A stretch of 64,000 nt of DNA. Origin: Diadophis punctatus similis. Its lineage: Eukaryota > Chordata > Lepidosauria > Squamata > Dipsadidae. The notes below the pieces were generated by a model. That model searched no databases. It had not been told where the DNA came from and saw only the letters and a list, made by a program, of their open reading frames with translations. The translations under genes were made by a program, and so were the position numbers. This document shows, piece by piece, positions 11,923 to 21,880 of this stretch. The DNA lies in assembly GCA_023053685.1 (NCBI GenBank), contig JALIGW010000002.1:46961778-47025777 (forward strand), written 5' to 3'. Each line of letters starts with the position of its first letter. The first letter of the stretch is position 1.

Positions 11923-12546
11923 CACATCCAGGGGCAGACTGAAAATTGCCGCACAAAGAAAATAAAGTCTTTATCATATTCCCTGATAATAAGATTATTT
12001 TGATTTAATTCATTTAATTTTTTTTACAACACTTGAAGGCAAATCGGATTAATTTTCCCAGCCTATTCTCCTTTCATCCTACTCTCCTTCTATCCCAACC
12101 CTCACAACAGGATTTAGACTACTAAATGATTTAAACTTTAAAAGTTGAAAAGCTGCTCCCCACAACCACCCCCCGCCGAAAAAAAATCTCCACACCACTG
12201 TAAACAGCTTCTAAAAGTATTTCTCCATAGATATATGAAGATATTGTCTTTTTCATAAGGCAAATGTCCACTGCCACCTCATGCTTGCGCTTCGCAAACA
12301 CTCAGTACCAGCTGCCATGAACTCAAGGGAGGCTAGACGGGAGGCGAAGAGACTTATAGGGAAATGAAAGTTCACTGAATCTCTCTGAGAGAAGCTTCAA
12401 AATCAGACGGTTGGGAATGGAACGCAGCTGCATACCACGCACACCTATGCCTGAAGTCACCATTCTAAAAATACCTTGTTCAAACATACTTGGATATCAG
12501 GGGGCAGGGATGGGAAGCAGCTCTGGGAGGGAAAAGTATCAGAGTT
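11923..12546. other. Spacer without recognised genes
   Basis: Mixed-composition sequence. Nothing recognised on either strand. Confidence 0.4.
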
Positions 12547-12890
12547 TGTTGCAGAAAACTAAATCCAGAAAGTACACACAGGCAGACTGATGCAGCAGGA
12601 TTGATTTAAATAAGAAACTTCTTTATATACAAGAATAAGAGATGAGTATTTACAATACCAGTAGCAGAGTTCTTCTTTAACGTAGCAGCAGTTACAAGCA
12701 GGAGAGAACAGTTAGTTTCATTTCAGCAGAGTTCAGAGTGGACTGAGCCACGCCCAGTCTTCTAGCTTCAGTTTCGATTCTCTGCACAGACTCAGATGTG
12801 TTTAGCTCCCATTGGCTGACTTAGTTGCTATGCCTATTTATTGGCTGACCTTGTTACCATTGGCTCTCCCAGTTCATGAATATTCTAACA
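12547..12890 (-). mobile_element. Candidate solo LTR, minus strand, 344 bp
   Basis: On the minus strand it starts TGTTAGAATATTC and ends TTTTCTGCAACA, the TG...CA form with TGTT/AACA inverted ends typical of LTRs. It contains CCAATGG-type and AATAAATA motifs and a TATATAAAG late in the element. No internal retroviral or gypsy coding sequence adjoins it. I could not see a clear target duplication, so the call depends on terminal structure. It is unrelated in sequence to the copia LTRs at 13.9 and 18.3 kb. Confidence 0.55.
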
Positions 12891-13372
12891 AAAAGTTACA
12901 CTTAGGAACTTTGGGCACAAGATTTTCAGTTCTGGCTTTGAAGTACTGTAATTCACTTGACTTCTAGTAAAGTATACCTTTTGCAACCAAATGGAGTTAA
13001 GGATAGTTTGTAATTAGATTCTAATATTGAATTAGAATATTCACAGATGACTATGATGTGTTTAATCTTGAATCGGATTCAGTTTTTCTTGGGGCACTAT
13101 CATCTCTTTCTTTTGGGGTTAATTTTGGCTCTTCTAAACTTTAAATACTTTTTAAAATGTGATTCCACAGCTTTTCTTTTTAATTAACATTTGCCACCAA
13201 TCTCACAATTTGAAGTGACTCACAGAGTGATTTACAGTAAATACAAATGGAGAAACAATATACAAATACCAAAAAATATATCACAATAGGTTAAAAATTA
13301 CATTAATTAAAACAGACTTTCTTTCACATCATTTGCTCAGGTTTTCATACTTTCTTTCTAGAACTTTTGAAG
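12891..13372. other. Spacer between solo LTR and MITE
   Basis: AT-rich, no gene or known repeat recognised. Confidence 0.4.
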
Positions 13373-13380
13373 CACCCTGT

Positions 13381-13805
13381 CAGGGGCGGGTTGCTCGCTT
13401 ACCTTGCTGCCGGAGCTATGCGTGCACATCTCCACGCTTCAGGGGCATGCGTGCTCACTACGCACACGCCCCCCTCGTGTGATTTTGCTTCTGCGCATGC
13501 GCAGAAACAAAATCGTGCCAAAATCTCACGAGGGGCGCGCGCGAGAGAGATTTCAGCACGATTTTTCTTCCGCGCATGTGCGGAGGCAAAATCTCTCTAA
13601 AATCTCATGCGTGCATGTGTCCCCTCGTGAGATTTCAGCACGATTTTGCTTCTGCGCATGCGCAGAAGTAAAATCGCCCAAAAATCACTGAAAAAAATGT
13701 TGATGTGCCGGTTGGACCGGCAGAGAGGGCTCCGGAGTGGTTGCGAAATCCATCGCTCCCTACCGGAGCTGCTTACTGGGGAGCTCCGGTAGGAACCCAC
13801 CTCTG
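13381..13805 (+). mobile_element. hAT-type MITE with internal palindrome array
   Basis: Starts CAGGGGCGGGTTG, ends AGGAACCCACCTCTG, and is flanked by a perfect 8-bp duplication caccctgt (13373-13380 and 13806-13813). The interior repeats a unit of 'cgattttgcttctgcgcatg' type, with exact TGCGCATGCGCA at 13492-13503 and 13653-13664 and a diverged version at 13571-13583, each within longer inverted repeats. Non-coding. Confidence 0.93.
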
Positions 13806-13878
13806 CACCCTGTAATATGAAAGTTGTCTGCTGATTAAAAGTTCAAAATTAGAAACTTCACTAGCCCAGTATCAGAAG

Positions 13879-14352
13879 TGTTAGGTCTCTGACCATAACT
13901 AATATTGGATAGAACAATATATGTCTAGCTTTTAACAGCTATAAGTCTGTTTAGCTTAGGTGTTGCAGACTGCCACAAGAGGGAGCTAGAGTTCACAGCT
14001 TATTTCTATGGGAGTCCCTCTCTGTTTGTCTTTGGTCTCTACTACTGAGTGTGTTCTCTGCTACTCATTAGAGCAAGGCCTAGAGTATGTATGCTCTGCA
14101 TTTCTCTCTGTGTTGTAGTTATGTATTATAGCTGAAATGTATTTGTACTGGATAATACTTGGATTGTCATTATGACTATTAAGTGTATGACTTTGGACTG
14201 TTTATAGGAACATGCTATTTCTTAAAGTAAACTTTAATTCAAGTTAGTATATCTGTGTGTGGCTGAGTACTTATTCACAACTGATCTCAATCTAAACGTT
14301 TCTGTATGCACAACCTTGGTAACACAAGGAATACTCTGCTAATACATTAACA
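13879..14352 (+). repeat. 5' LTR of the copia element
   Basis: 474 bp, begins TGTTAGGTCTCTG and ends AATACATTAACA. It should contain the promoter and the transcript start. I see no strong canonical TATA box that I would commit to. It is identical in length to the 3' LTR. Confidence 0.95.
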
Positions 14353-14353
14353 C

Positions 14354-14368
14354 TGGTTATGGGCCCAG
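14354..14368 (+). promoter_or_regulatory. Primer-binding site for an initiator tRNA-Met half-molecule
   Basis: GGTTATGGGCCCAG at 14355-14368, two bases after the LTR, is the exact complement of 14 nt in the anticodon stem-loop of vertebrate initiator tRNA-Met (CUGGGCCCAUAACC). The 3' acceptor end of a tRNA is not matched. Drosophila copia is known to prime from an internal, cleaved 5' half of this tRNA, and the same mechanism is inferred here. Confidence 0.85.
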
Positions 14369-14444
14369 AGAGATATTGAGAGTTAGTGTGAATATTCAGT
14401 TTCATACTCAGACAGCTAACTTGTGGTTTACTGTTAAATTAACA

Positions 14445-17400
14445 ATGGCACAAGAACAGTCAACTAGCTTATCCCTGATAACCAGGTTAGATGGAACTAA
14501 CTATGTTTCCTGGTCTATGAAGTGCAGCTTACTTTTGCGTAAAGAAGGATTATGGACTGTGGTTAATAATCCACCTGATATAACTGCTTGGGATCCAACA
14601 AATGATGAAGATGAGAAGAAAATAGCTGACTTTAACCGGGATAATGAAAAGGCTCTTAGTATTATTGGACTGACACTGAGTGATCAGCAACTGGTCCATA
14701 TTCATGGTGAAGATTCTGCTGCCAAGTGTTGGAGTACCTTAAAGAGACTTTATGTTCGAGATAGTGTTGGTGCGCACATACACCTTACACGTAAACTGTT
14801 CAGAGCACGTTTGTTAAAAGGTGGTGACATGTTAGCTCATTTGGAGTTTATGAAGAGAACATTACAAGAGCTACATGAAAAAGAACTGATTTTCTCAGAG
14901 TTGCATCAAGTTTATATTATTTTTTCTTCTTTGGATGACTCTTATGATGATTATGTGTCTTCACTGGAAGTTTTGACCAGAGATGAACTGACATTGACTG
15001 GCATAATAGGAAGACTGTTAGAAGAGTCTAGAAGAAGGCAAGATAGAAAACAGCTGAGAGAGAAATCACCACAGGAAGAAAAAATGTCTTCAACTGCCTA
15101 TATTGTTAGGAAATGTTATTCTTGTGGGGCTAAAGGTCATATAGCCAGATTCTGTAAAAAGGGTAAAAAGCAGAATGCTAGTAATATGCAGAGAGCTTAT
15201 AATGATGTTAGTGCAGCTATATCAAGTACAAATAAAACTGTAAGCCATGATATCTGGATAATAGACAGTGGAGCATCTCAGTGTATAACTAAAAGTAAAG
15301 AGAGATTTGTTAATATGACTAAAAGTAACCAGCATGTATCATTAGCAAATGGCTGGAAATTGAAAGTATCTGGAGAAGGTAATGCATATTGTTCATGTAT
15401 TAATGAAAATTTACCAATGTTATATGTACCTAACCTTATATATAACTTACTATCTGTGAGAGAATTGGTAAAAGCAGGGTTTGTGGTAACTTTTCAGGGA
15501 GATAAATGTTTAATTGAAAAACAAGGTAAAAGAGTTACTGCAAGGTTGCATGATGGCTTATACATTATCCATGATAGTCCATTAAATAAGGCCAATTCAG
15601 TTTATGAAAATAGAAAGCCTCATGACGAATGTATTCATTTGCTCCATAGACGTATGGGACATTTAAATTTCAAAATTTTAAAGAAAACTGTTGAGTTATC
15701 TAATGGTATAAAATTAAAACCTTGTACAAGATATTTAAATTGTAATGCTTGCAATCAGGAAAAGAGCAAGGTAATTCCTGCAAACAGGTTAAATGGATTT
15801 AAAACCAAGGAACCATTAGAGGTTGTATTTGCTGATCTCATTGGCCCTAAGAAACCCAGTTTAGGTGGAGCCTGTTATATATTGAGCATAGTTGATCATT
15901 TTTCTAGATATGGTTTCTGTTATCTGATGAAAACAAAAACAGAAACATATCAGCATTTTGTAAACTGGTTAAGGTTTGTTGAACGAAAAATGAATAAGAA
16001 ACTGGTTAGTTTAGTAACAGATAATGGTACTGAGTTTACCAATAAGAGATTTGAAGATATACTAAAGAGAGCTGGTATTGAACATAAGCGTTCTGCTCCT
16101 TTTCGGCCACAACATAATGCGCATATTGAACGTAGAGGTCAGACATTACAGGCTATGTCTAGAACCATGATTTCAGATTCTGGTTTACCAGAAAGACTCT
16201 GGGGTGAAGCTATAATGTGTGCTAACCATGTTTTGAACAATGTAGTGAATGTAACAACTGGTGAATTGCCATTTACCCGTTGGTATGGTAGGAAACCAAA
16301 TCTTAGTTATTTGCATACATTTGGTGCACCAGCATGGGTGCATATTCCCACACAAGTAAGGCGAAAGGGACAACATAGAGCACGGAAATTATGTTTTGTA
16401 GGATATGAATCTAATCATAGATCATTTAGATTCTGGGAGCCAGGTACTACTAGAGTATATTGTAGTGCAAGTGCTAAATTCCTTGAGCATGTTGGATGGA
16501 GTAAACTGGAACAGGAATACAAGGAACAAGATAGTATTGTTGTTGAGGATCCATTGTTTCCTGATGATTCTGATAAGAATAGTACTGATGATAGGATAGT
16601 GAAAGAATCCTCAATAGAGGAACCATCTATGGATGATGTAGAAGATACTTCGATAGGGGAGGAAAAGGAAGAGGAAATTCCAACAACTTGTACTAAATTG
16701 CCTAGGAGGTCGACTAGGGAGAGACGTCCACCTGATAGATATCAGGCAAGTATTGTATGCCAGATTAATGTGGAACCGTCTAATTATAATGAACTTAAGC
16801 TGTATCCAACAAAGGAACAGGTAGCTTGGCAGGAAGCTATGAATAAGGAATTAAAATCTTTAAGGGATCTTGAGGTATATGAAGATGTAAAGTTACCACC
16901 AGGTGAGCGTGCAATAGGTTGCAGATGGGTGTATAAATTAAAGACTGGTGTGGATGGCACTGTTACCCATAAAGCAAGATTAATTGCTCAGGGATTTGCT
17001 CAATCAGATAAGGATTATGATGAGGTATTTGCACCTAGTCTGAGAGCAAATACATTGAGAGGAGCATTAGTTTGGGCAGCTAAAAATAAATGCATAATTA
17101 ATCATGTAGATGTCGAAACTGCATATCTACATGCACCTTTACAACATACCATTTATATGAGAAAGCCATTAGGTTTAAAAGATGATGGAAAAAATGATTA
17201 TTGGAAATTAAAGAAAAGTCTTTATGGTTTAAAGCAATCAGGTTATGAATGGAATAAATGCATTGTAAAAGAATTAGTTTCCATGGATTTTAAAGCTGGT
17301 ATAGCTGATCCTTGTTTATTTAGGAGAGAGAAAGATGGTTTGATTTCTCTGTTGCTATTATTTACAGATGATATAGCGATTATAACAAAGACTGAACAAG

Positions 17401-18302
17401 AAGCAAATGATATTGTTTCTGAATTACAAAGAAAGTTCAAGATTAGAAATTTAGGAGAAATTAAACATTATTTGGGTCTTGATATAATGAAGACAAATAG
17501 AGGATTCAAAATTTCGCAAGCTAAGAAGATTAGCCAATTGTTAAAAAGATATAACCTGGAGAATTGTAAAACTGCTAAGACACCAATGGATCAGGGATTT
17601 ACAAATAGTGATACTAAATGTCCTGTGTTTGATAAGGAGATATATCAGTCTCTAATTGGTAGTCTCTCATATTTGAGTAATTGGTCTAGACCAGATATAT
17701 CTTATAGCGTAAATCAACTGGCTAGATATAATGCTGAACCAAATGAAAGGCATTGGCAAGCAGCTAAACGAATACTTAGATACCTAAAGCACACAATACA
17801 TTATTCTTTATATTTAGAACCGAGAAATGAATTAGTGTTAACTGCATATGCTGATGCAAGTTTTGCTACTGATGCAATGACTCGCAAATCAACATCAGGT
17901 ATAGTGGTAATGTTGGGTAATGCTTTAATAGGGTGGAAATCTATTAGGCAACAACATATTAGTTTATCCACTATGGAAGCAGAATTCTCGAGTTTATCAT
18001 TAATGTGTACAGAATTGGTGTATTATAAACAATTGTTAAAGGATATAGGAATTATTGTACAGGAGCCATTTATTGTGTATGAAGACAATCAATCTGCCAT
18101 TAGTATGGCTAATAGTTTAGCTGTGAAAACAAGGTCGAAACATACTGATTTGAGATATCTGAATGTTAGACAATGTGTTCAAAATAAAATGGTTAAGTTG
18201 GAATACTGCATGACTGAACAGAATATTGCAGATCATTTCACTAAAGCGCAAGGTGCAATTAAACACAAAGAGTGTTGTGAAAACTATGGTTTAAAGATGT
18301 AA
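14445..18302 (+). CDS. Copia gag-pol polyprotein, 1285 codons, intact
   Basis: One uninterrupted frame encodes capsid, protease, integrase, reverse transcriptase and RNase H in copia order. The start chosen is the ATG in 'aacaATGG' (MAQEQSTSLSLITRLDG); the frame is open a little upstream but without an ATG. Visible motifs: gag domain with 'NYVSWSMKCSLLL'; CCHC zinc knuckle C224-x2-C227-x4-H232-x4-C237; aspartic protease D274-S-G-A-S; integrase HHCC at H401, H406, C433, C436; integrase catalytic triad D464, D526, E562 (DD35E spacing); RT active site F-T-D-D with D975 and D976; RNase H acidic residues D1137 (YADAS), E1178 (STMEAEF) and D1214 (YEDNQSA). There is no gag-pol frameshift or stop, so gag excess, if any, would need another mechanism. 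No envelope gene. Length and layout match active-type copia elements. Confidence 0.96.
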   Translation: MAQEQSTSLSLITRLDGTNYVSWSMKCSLLLRKEGLWTVVNNPPDITAWDPTNDEDEKKIADFNRDNEKALSIIGLTLSDQQLVHIHGEDSAAKCWSTLKRLYVRDSVGAHIHLTRKLFRARLLKGGDMLAHLEFMKRTLQELHEKELIFSELHQVYIIFSSLDDSYDDYVSSLEVLTRDELTLTGIIGRLLEESRRRQDRKQLREKSPQEEKMSSTAYIVRKCYSCGAKGHIARFCKKGKKQNASNMQRAYNDVSAAISSTNKTVSHDIWIIDSGASQCITKSKERFVNMTKSNQHVSLANGWKLKVSGEGNAYCSCINENLPMLYVPNLIYNLLSVRELVKAGFVVTFQGDKCLIEKQGKRVTARLHDGLYIIHDSPLNKANSVYENRKPHDECIHLLHRRMGHLNFKILKKTVELSNGIKLKPCTRYLNCNACNQEKSKVIPANRLNGFKTKEPLEVVFADLIGPKKPSLGGACYILSIVDHFSRYGFCYLMKTKTETYQHFVNWLRFVERKMNKKLVSLVTDNGTEFTNKRFEDILKRAGIEHKRSAPFRPQHNAHIERRGQTLQAMSRTMISDSGLPERLWGEAIMCANHVLNNVVNVTTGELPFTRWYGRKPNLSYLHTFGAPAWVHIPTQVRRKGQHRARKLCFVGYESNHRSFRFWEPGTTRVYCSASAKFLEHVGWSKLEQEYKEQDSIVVEDPLFPDDSDKNSTDDRIVKESSIEEPSMDDVEDTSIGEEKEEEIPTTCTKLPRRSTRERRPPDRYQASIVCQINVEPSNYNELKLYPTKEQVAWQEAMNKELKSLRDLEVYEDVKLPPGERAIGCRWVYKLKTGVDGTVTHKARLIAQGFAQSDKDYDEVFAPSLRANTLRGALVWAAKNKCIINHVDVETAYLHAPLQHTIYMRKPLGLKDDGKNDYWKLKKSLYGLKQSGYEWNKCIVKELVSMDFKAGIADPCLFRREKDGLISLLLLFTDDIAIITKTEQEANDIVSELQRKFKIRNLGEIKHYLGLDIMKTNRGFKISQAKKISQLLKRYNLENCKTAKTPMDQGFTNSDTKCPVFDKEIYQSLIGSLSYLSNWSRPDISYSVNQLARYNAEPNERHWQAAKRILRYLKHTIHYSLYLEPRNELVLTAYADASFATDAMTRKSTSGIVVMLGNALIGWKSIRQQHISLSTMEAEFSSLSLMCTELVYYKQLLKDIGIIVQEPFIVYEDNQSAISMANSLAVKTRSKHTDLRYLNVRQCVQNKMVKLEYCMTEQNIADHFTKAQGAIKHKECCENYGLKM

Positions 18303-18324
18303 GGTATTATATATTGATCTACCC

Positions 18325-18335
18325 AAAGGGGAGAA
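18325..18335 (+). other. Polypurine tract of the copia element
   Basis: AAAGGGGAGAA lies directly before the 3' LTR and 23 bp after the gag-pol stop. It is the expected primer for plus-strand DNA synthesis. Confidence 0.85.
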
Positions 18336-18809
18336 TGTTAGGTCTCTGACCATAACTAATATTGGATAGAACAATATATGTCTAGCTTTTAACAGCTATA
18401 AGTCTGTTTAGCTTAGGTGTTGCAGACTGCCACAAGAGGGAGCTAGAGTTCACAGCTTATTTCTATGGGAGTCCCTCTCTGTTTGTCTTTGGTCTCTACT
18501 ACTGAGTGTGTTCTCTGCTACTCATTAGAGCAAGGCCTAGAGTATGTATGCTCTGCATTTCTCTCTGTGTTGTAGTTATGTATTATAGCTGAAATGTATT
18601 TGTACTGGATAATACTTGGATTGTCATTATGACTATTAAGTGTATGACTTTGGACTGTTTATAGGAACATGCTATTTCTTAAAGTAAACTTTAATTCAAG
18701 TTAGTATATCTGTGTGTGGCTGAGTACTTATTCACAACTGATCTCAATCTAAACGTTTCTTTATGCACAACCTTGGTAACACAAGGAATACTCTGCTAAT
18801 ACATTAACA
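18336..18809 (+). repeat. 3' LTR of the copia element
   Basis: 474 bp, same ends as the 5' LTR, with one substitution seen between them. It is followed by the target duplication agaag. Confidence 0.95.
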
Positions 18810-18814
18810 AGAAG

Positions 18815-19147
18815 GAATCAATATTTTTGGATATTGACATAACTGATATTGGAATATCATCTCATTAATACTTAAATGGCTTTATTAGCTGATGCACATG
18901 GATCCTGAGAAGGAGTAATTATTTTTTTCATAAAACATCATATTCTTTAGCACTAAAGAAACTTCTTTTTAAAAGTCTGGAACTGGTGCAGGTCGCTTAG
19001 CAGAGGGGAGGACAGCCTTGTTTTTTTCCTTACGGGCAGTGGTTAATAATTTTGTTTCTTTTTCTAATTGTTTTTATAAAGTATTTTATAAAGTATTCAT
19101 GGAAGGAGAGAGAGATAAACTGTGCCATCTTCTTGCCACAAGTTATG
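18815..19147. other. Spacer, nothing recognised
   Basis: Unique-looking AT-rich sequence between the copia element and the next MITE. Confidence 0.4.
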
Positions 19148-19155
19148 ATCTGAAG

Positions 19156-19574
19156 CAGTGGTGGATTTCAAATTTTTTTACTGTCGGTTCTGTGGGCATG
19201 GCTTGGTGGGCGTGGTGTGGCTTGGTGGGCGTGGCAGGGGAAGGATACTGTAAAATCTCCATTCCCTCCCCATTCCAGGGGAAAGTTACTGCAAAATCCC
19301 CATTTCCCGATCACTTGGACTCGGGAGGCAGAGAATAGATGGGGGTGGGGCCAGTCAGAGGTGGTATTTACCGGTTCTCCGAACTACTCAAAATTTCTGC
19401 TACCGGTTCTCCGAACTATTTATTTATTTATTTATTGTTTGTTTGTTTGTTTGTTTGTTTGTTTGTTCTTCTATGCCGCCCTACTCTCGAGGGACTCAGG
19501 GCGGTGTACAACTACTCAACATTCCCGCTACCGGTTCTCCAGAACTGGTCAGAACCTACTGAAACCCACCTCTG
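19156..19574 (+). mobile_element. Composite hAT-type MITE with a nested LINE tail
   Basis: Starts CAGTGGTGGATTTC, ends GAAACCCACCTCTG, with a perfect 8-bp duplication atctgaag (19148-19155 and 19575-19582). The second half restarts with 'cagaggtggtatttaccgg', a second MITE-like left end, so two related units are fused. A minus-strand LINE tail is inserted at about 19419-19515. Confidence 0.9.
19419..19515 (-). mobile_element. Very short CR1/L3-type LINE 3' tail inside the MITE
   Basis: (TTTA)n followed by (TTTG)n, then the reverse complement of the LINE 3' stem 'gccgccctactctcgaggga'. It is flanked by 'gaacta' and 'caacta' copies of MITE sequence, suggesting a short target duplication. Only about 60 bp of LINE is retained. 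Confidence 0.7.
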
Positions 19575-19582
19575 ATCTGAAG

Positions 19583-19966
19583 TTGTTTATGTTTCTCCTA
19601 GAAGTTTAATTCCAATATCTTTTTCTTCTGATCCATGACTTGTCACAATACATTCTGTATATAGATTAAGCATATATAGTGAGAGAATGCAACCTTGACA
19701 TCTTTTCTGATTTTGCGCTATTTAGTAACTTCATATTTCACCATTGCTTCCTGCTCATTGTACAAATTCTTCAATAGGCAGATGAGATGGCCTAGAACAC
19801 CAATATGTTTAAGGGCAGTCCAGAGTCTGCTATTGTACTGTGCTGTACTGCACTAAATTTGTATGCCACTGAATTATTCTAAGTTCTATTGCTTGTAACA
19901 AAATAAAATAGAAAAAAAATATCCATGTTAAGAAAGTAGTGAGAATGAAATATCTCTCAGAATAAC
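19583..19966. other. Spacer, nothing recognised
   Basis: AT-rich sequence with no gene or known repeat that I can name. Confidence 0.4.
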
Positions 19967-19976
19967 TAACCAATCA

Positions 19977-20818
19977 GGCTAGATCCACAGCTAAAATTGG
20001 ATCATCATCCAATTTTATCCACAGCTAAAATTGTATCATCATCTTACTGCTGTGGCTAGGGGGGCTTTTGCACAGGTTCGCCTGGTGCACCAATTGCAGC
20101 CATACTTGGAGAAGGAGGCTCTACTCATGGTCATTCATGCCCTTGTCACCTCCCGTTTGGATTATTGCAATGCGCTCTACATGGGACTACCCTTGAAGAG
20201 TATCCGGAGACTTCAGTTGGTGCAAAATGCGGCTGCGCATGCTGTGGTGGGTGTGCCAAGGTACACCCACATTACACCTATACTCCGCCAGCTGCATTGG
20301 TTGCCCATCGGTCTCCGGGTACAATTCAAGGTGTTGATCATCATCTTTAAAGCCCTTCATGGCTTAGGACCAGGTTACCTTCGGGACCGCATTTTGCCTC
20401 ATACTTCCCTTCGACCGGTTAGGGCCCACAGAGTGGGTTTCCTCCAGGTCCCGTCAGCCAAGCAATGCCGGCTGGCGGACCCTAGGGGGAGGGCCTTCTC
20501 TGTGGGGGGGCCCGTGCTCTGGAACCAACTTCCCCCAGAGACCTGAACCATCCCCACCCTGCTGGCCTTCCGAAAAGCCGTCAAGACATGGCTTTTCCTG
20601 CAGGCAGGGGGTAGAGACTAGTCCATCTGAGCTCTCCCCCAGGTATGTTTGGTTGGTGAATATTTTTTAACTATTCAATTTTTTAATTTTTTAACTTGGT
20701 TTTTAATTACTGTTTATTATCTAGTGTTCTTTATATTGCTGTACGCCGCCCTGATTCCCTCGGGAGTAGGGCGGCATATAAGAACCAAGAAATAAATAAA
20801 TAAAATAAAATAAATAAA
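19977..20818 (+). pseudogene. CR1/L3-type LINE, 5'-truncated, with target duplication
   Basis: Closely matches the 3' third of the LINE at 59.2-61.57 kb: 'FAQVRLVHQLQPYLEKEALL', 'VTSRLDYCNALYMGLPLKSI', 'LRQLHWLPIGLRVQFKVL', then the 3' UTR with the 'gtacgccgccctgattccc' stem and a (TAAA)n tail. The RT active site is not included. The frame has a premature stop at 20544-20546 (TGA, where the related copy has an Arg codon). A block of about 30 bp is duplicated at its 5' end (ccacagctaaaattg occurs at about 19987 and 20020). A 10-bp duplication taaccaatca flanks it (19967-19976 and 20819-20828), showing a normal target-primed insertion. Confidence 0.9.
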
Positions 20819-20828
20819 TAACCAATCA

Positions 20829-21170
20829 TGCAATCATAACTTTTATTTTTTAAAAAAAAAGATGATGAGCAATCACAGCCTCAAAGTTCTCCAAAATAGA
20901 GCAGCTTTCACTGGTTTCTAGAAGGCCATCAAAGAGGGCGTCAACCTAAGCATTAGAGGGAGATTGTTCCAAAGCATAAGTGCCATTGTAGAAAAACAGT
21001 GCTTCCTAGCCTCAGCCCTGATATTGCTTTGCTGACTAAATGGAGTTTTCCCAATGTTGCTTGCAGTGTATATTGTCAATTTGATTTCATTGTTCTCCAT
21101 CCAATTATATTCCTATGCAGAGTTGTCTTTTAGGTTGTTGGAAGAAGGTCATAAACAAAGAATTTGCTTT
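20829..21170. other. Probable old LINE remnant, not classified
   Basis: Contains 'gagggagattgttccaaag', which recalls degenerate LINE 3' coding sequence, but I cannot assign a family or strand with confidence. Confidence 0.3.
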
Positions 21171-21179
21171 GCAGAACAC

Positions 21180-21440
21180 TACTAGTCTGCCTCCTGCTTC
21201 ATTTTTATAACAATGTCAATTTTCTTTCCCATTATTTTATATGCTTCCATAATTCCAATTTTAGTGTTATATTCTTGGGGCGGGGGGGGCATTGACAAGG
21301 GATTACTTAGAACTGCTTCCTCTGCATCTGTGGTTGGAGTATAGACTTGAATCATCATAACGTTAATTGGCTTGCCGTGAACTCACTTCATTCTGACATT
21401 GTTTCAATTGTATCTAGGGACTGGCTGATGCTTTATGGTT
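21180..21440 (-). pseudogene. RTE/BovB LINE endonuclease fragment
   Basis: The reverse complement of about 21311-21377 encodes GKPINVMMIQVYTPTTDAEE, the characteristic 'IQVYxPTTDAEE' strand of the APE endonuclease of BovB-type RTE LINEs. Flanking sequence is degenerate with no continuous frame. BovB supplies the machinery for Sauria SINEs, three of which lie in this window. Confidence 0.75.
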
Positions 21441-21645
21441 AATAATAATAGCTATTCCTTTTCTTTTATGATATGGTAGTAAGCACTAGAATAGCATATA
21501 CAATATAATATACCATATCTAGTGTATACTTTATAGTATATGGTGCAAGTAATATACATACTTATAAACACATACATGCTTATACTATAACAAGTAGAAA
21601 TGATCATTATGCACATTTATAAATCTATGTCTTCATTCTGTTGAA

Positions 21646-21880
21646 GAGCTGTGGTGGCACAGTGGTTGGAATGCAGTACTGCAGGCTACCTCTCCTGACT
21701 GCTGGCAACCAGCAGTTCAGCAGTTCGATTCTCACTCTCAAGATTAACTCAGCCTTCCATCCTTCTGAGGTTGGTAAAATGAGGACCCAGATTGTTTGGG
21801 GGCAATATGCTGACTCTGTAAACTGCTTAGAAAGAGCTATAAAGCTCTGTGAAGCAGTATATAAGTGCTATTGCTATTTA
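21646..21880 (+). mobile_element. Sauria-type SINE
   Basis: Has the head (gagctgtggtggcacagtgg), a longer variant of the B-box region ('ctgactgctggcaaccagc'), the 'gaggacccagattgtttgg' core and a short CTATTG tail. No clear target duplication. Confidence 0.85.

Larger units (their letters stand above)
13879..18809 (+). mobile_element. Complete Ty1/copia LTR retrotransposon
   Basis: A 4931-bp element with two 474-bp LTRs (TGTTAG...TTAACA), a primer-binding site, one gag-pol frame and a polypurine tract. It is flanked by the 5-bp duplication agaag at 13874-13878 and 18810-18814. The LTRs differ by my reading at a single base ('acgtttctgtatg' against 'acgtttctttatg'), so the insertion is recent. 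Everything needed for copia-type retrotransposition is visible and unbroken. Ty1/copia elements are uncommon in amniote genomes compared with gypsy, ERV and LINE elements. Confidence 0.96.
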
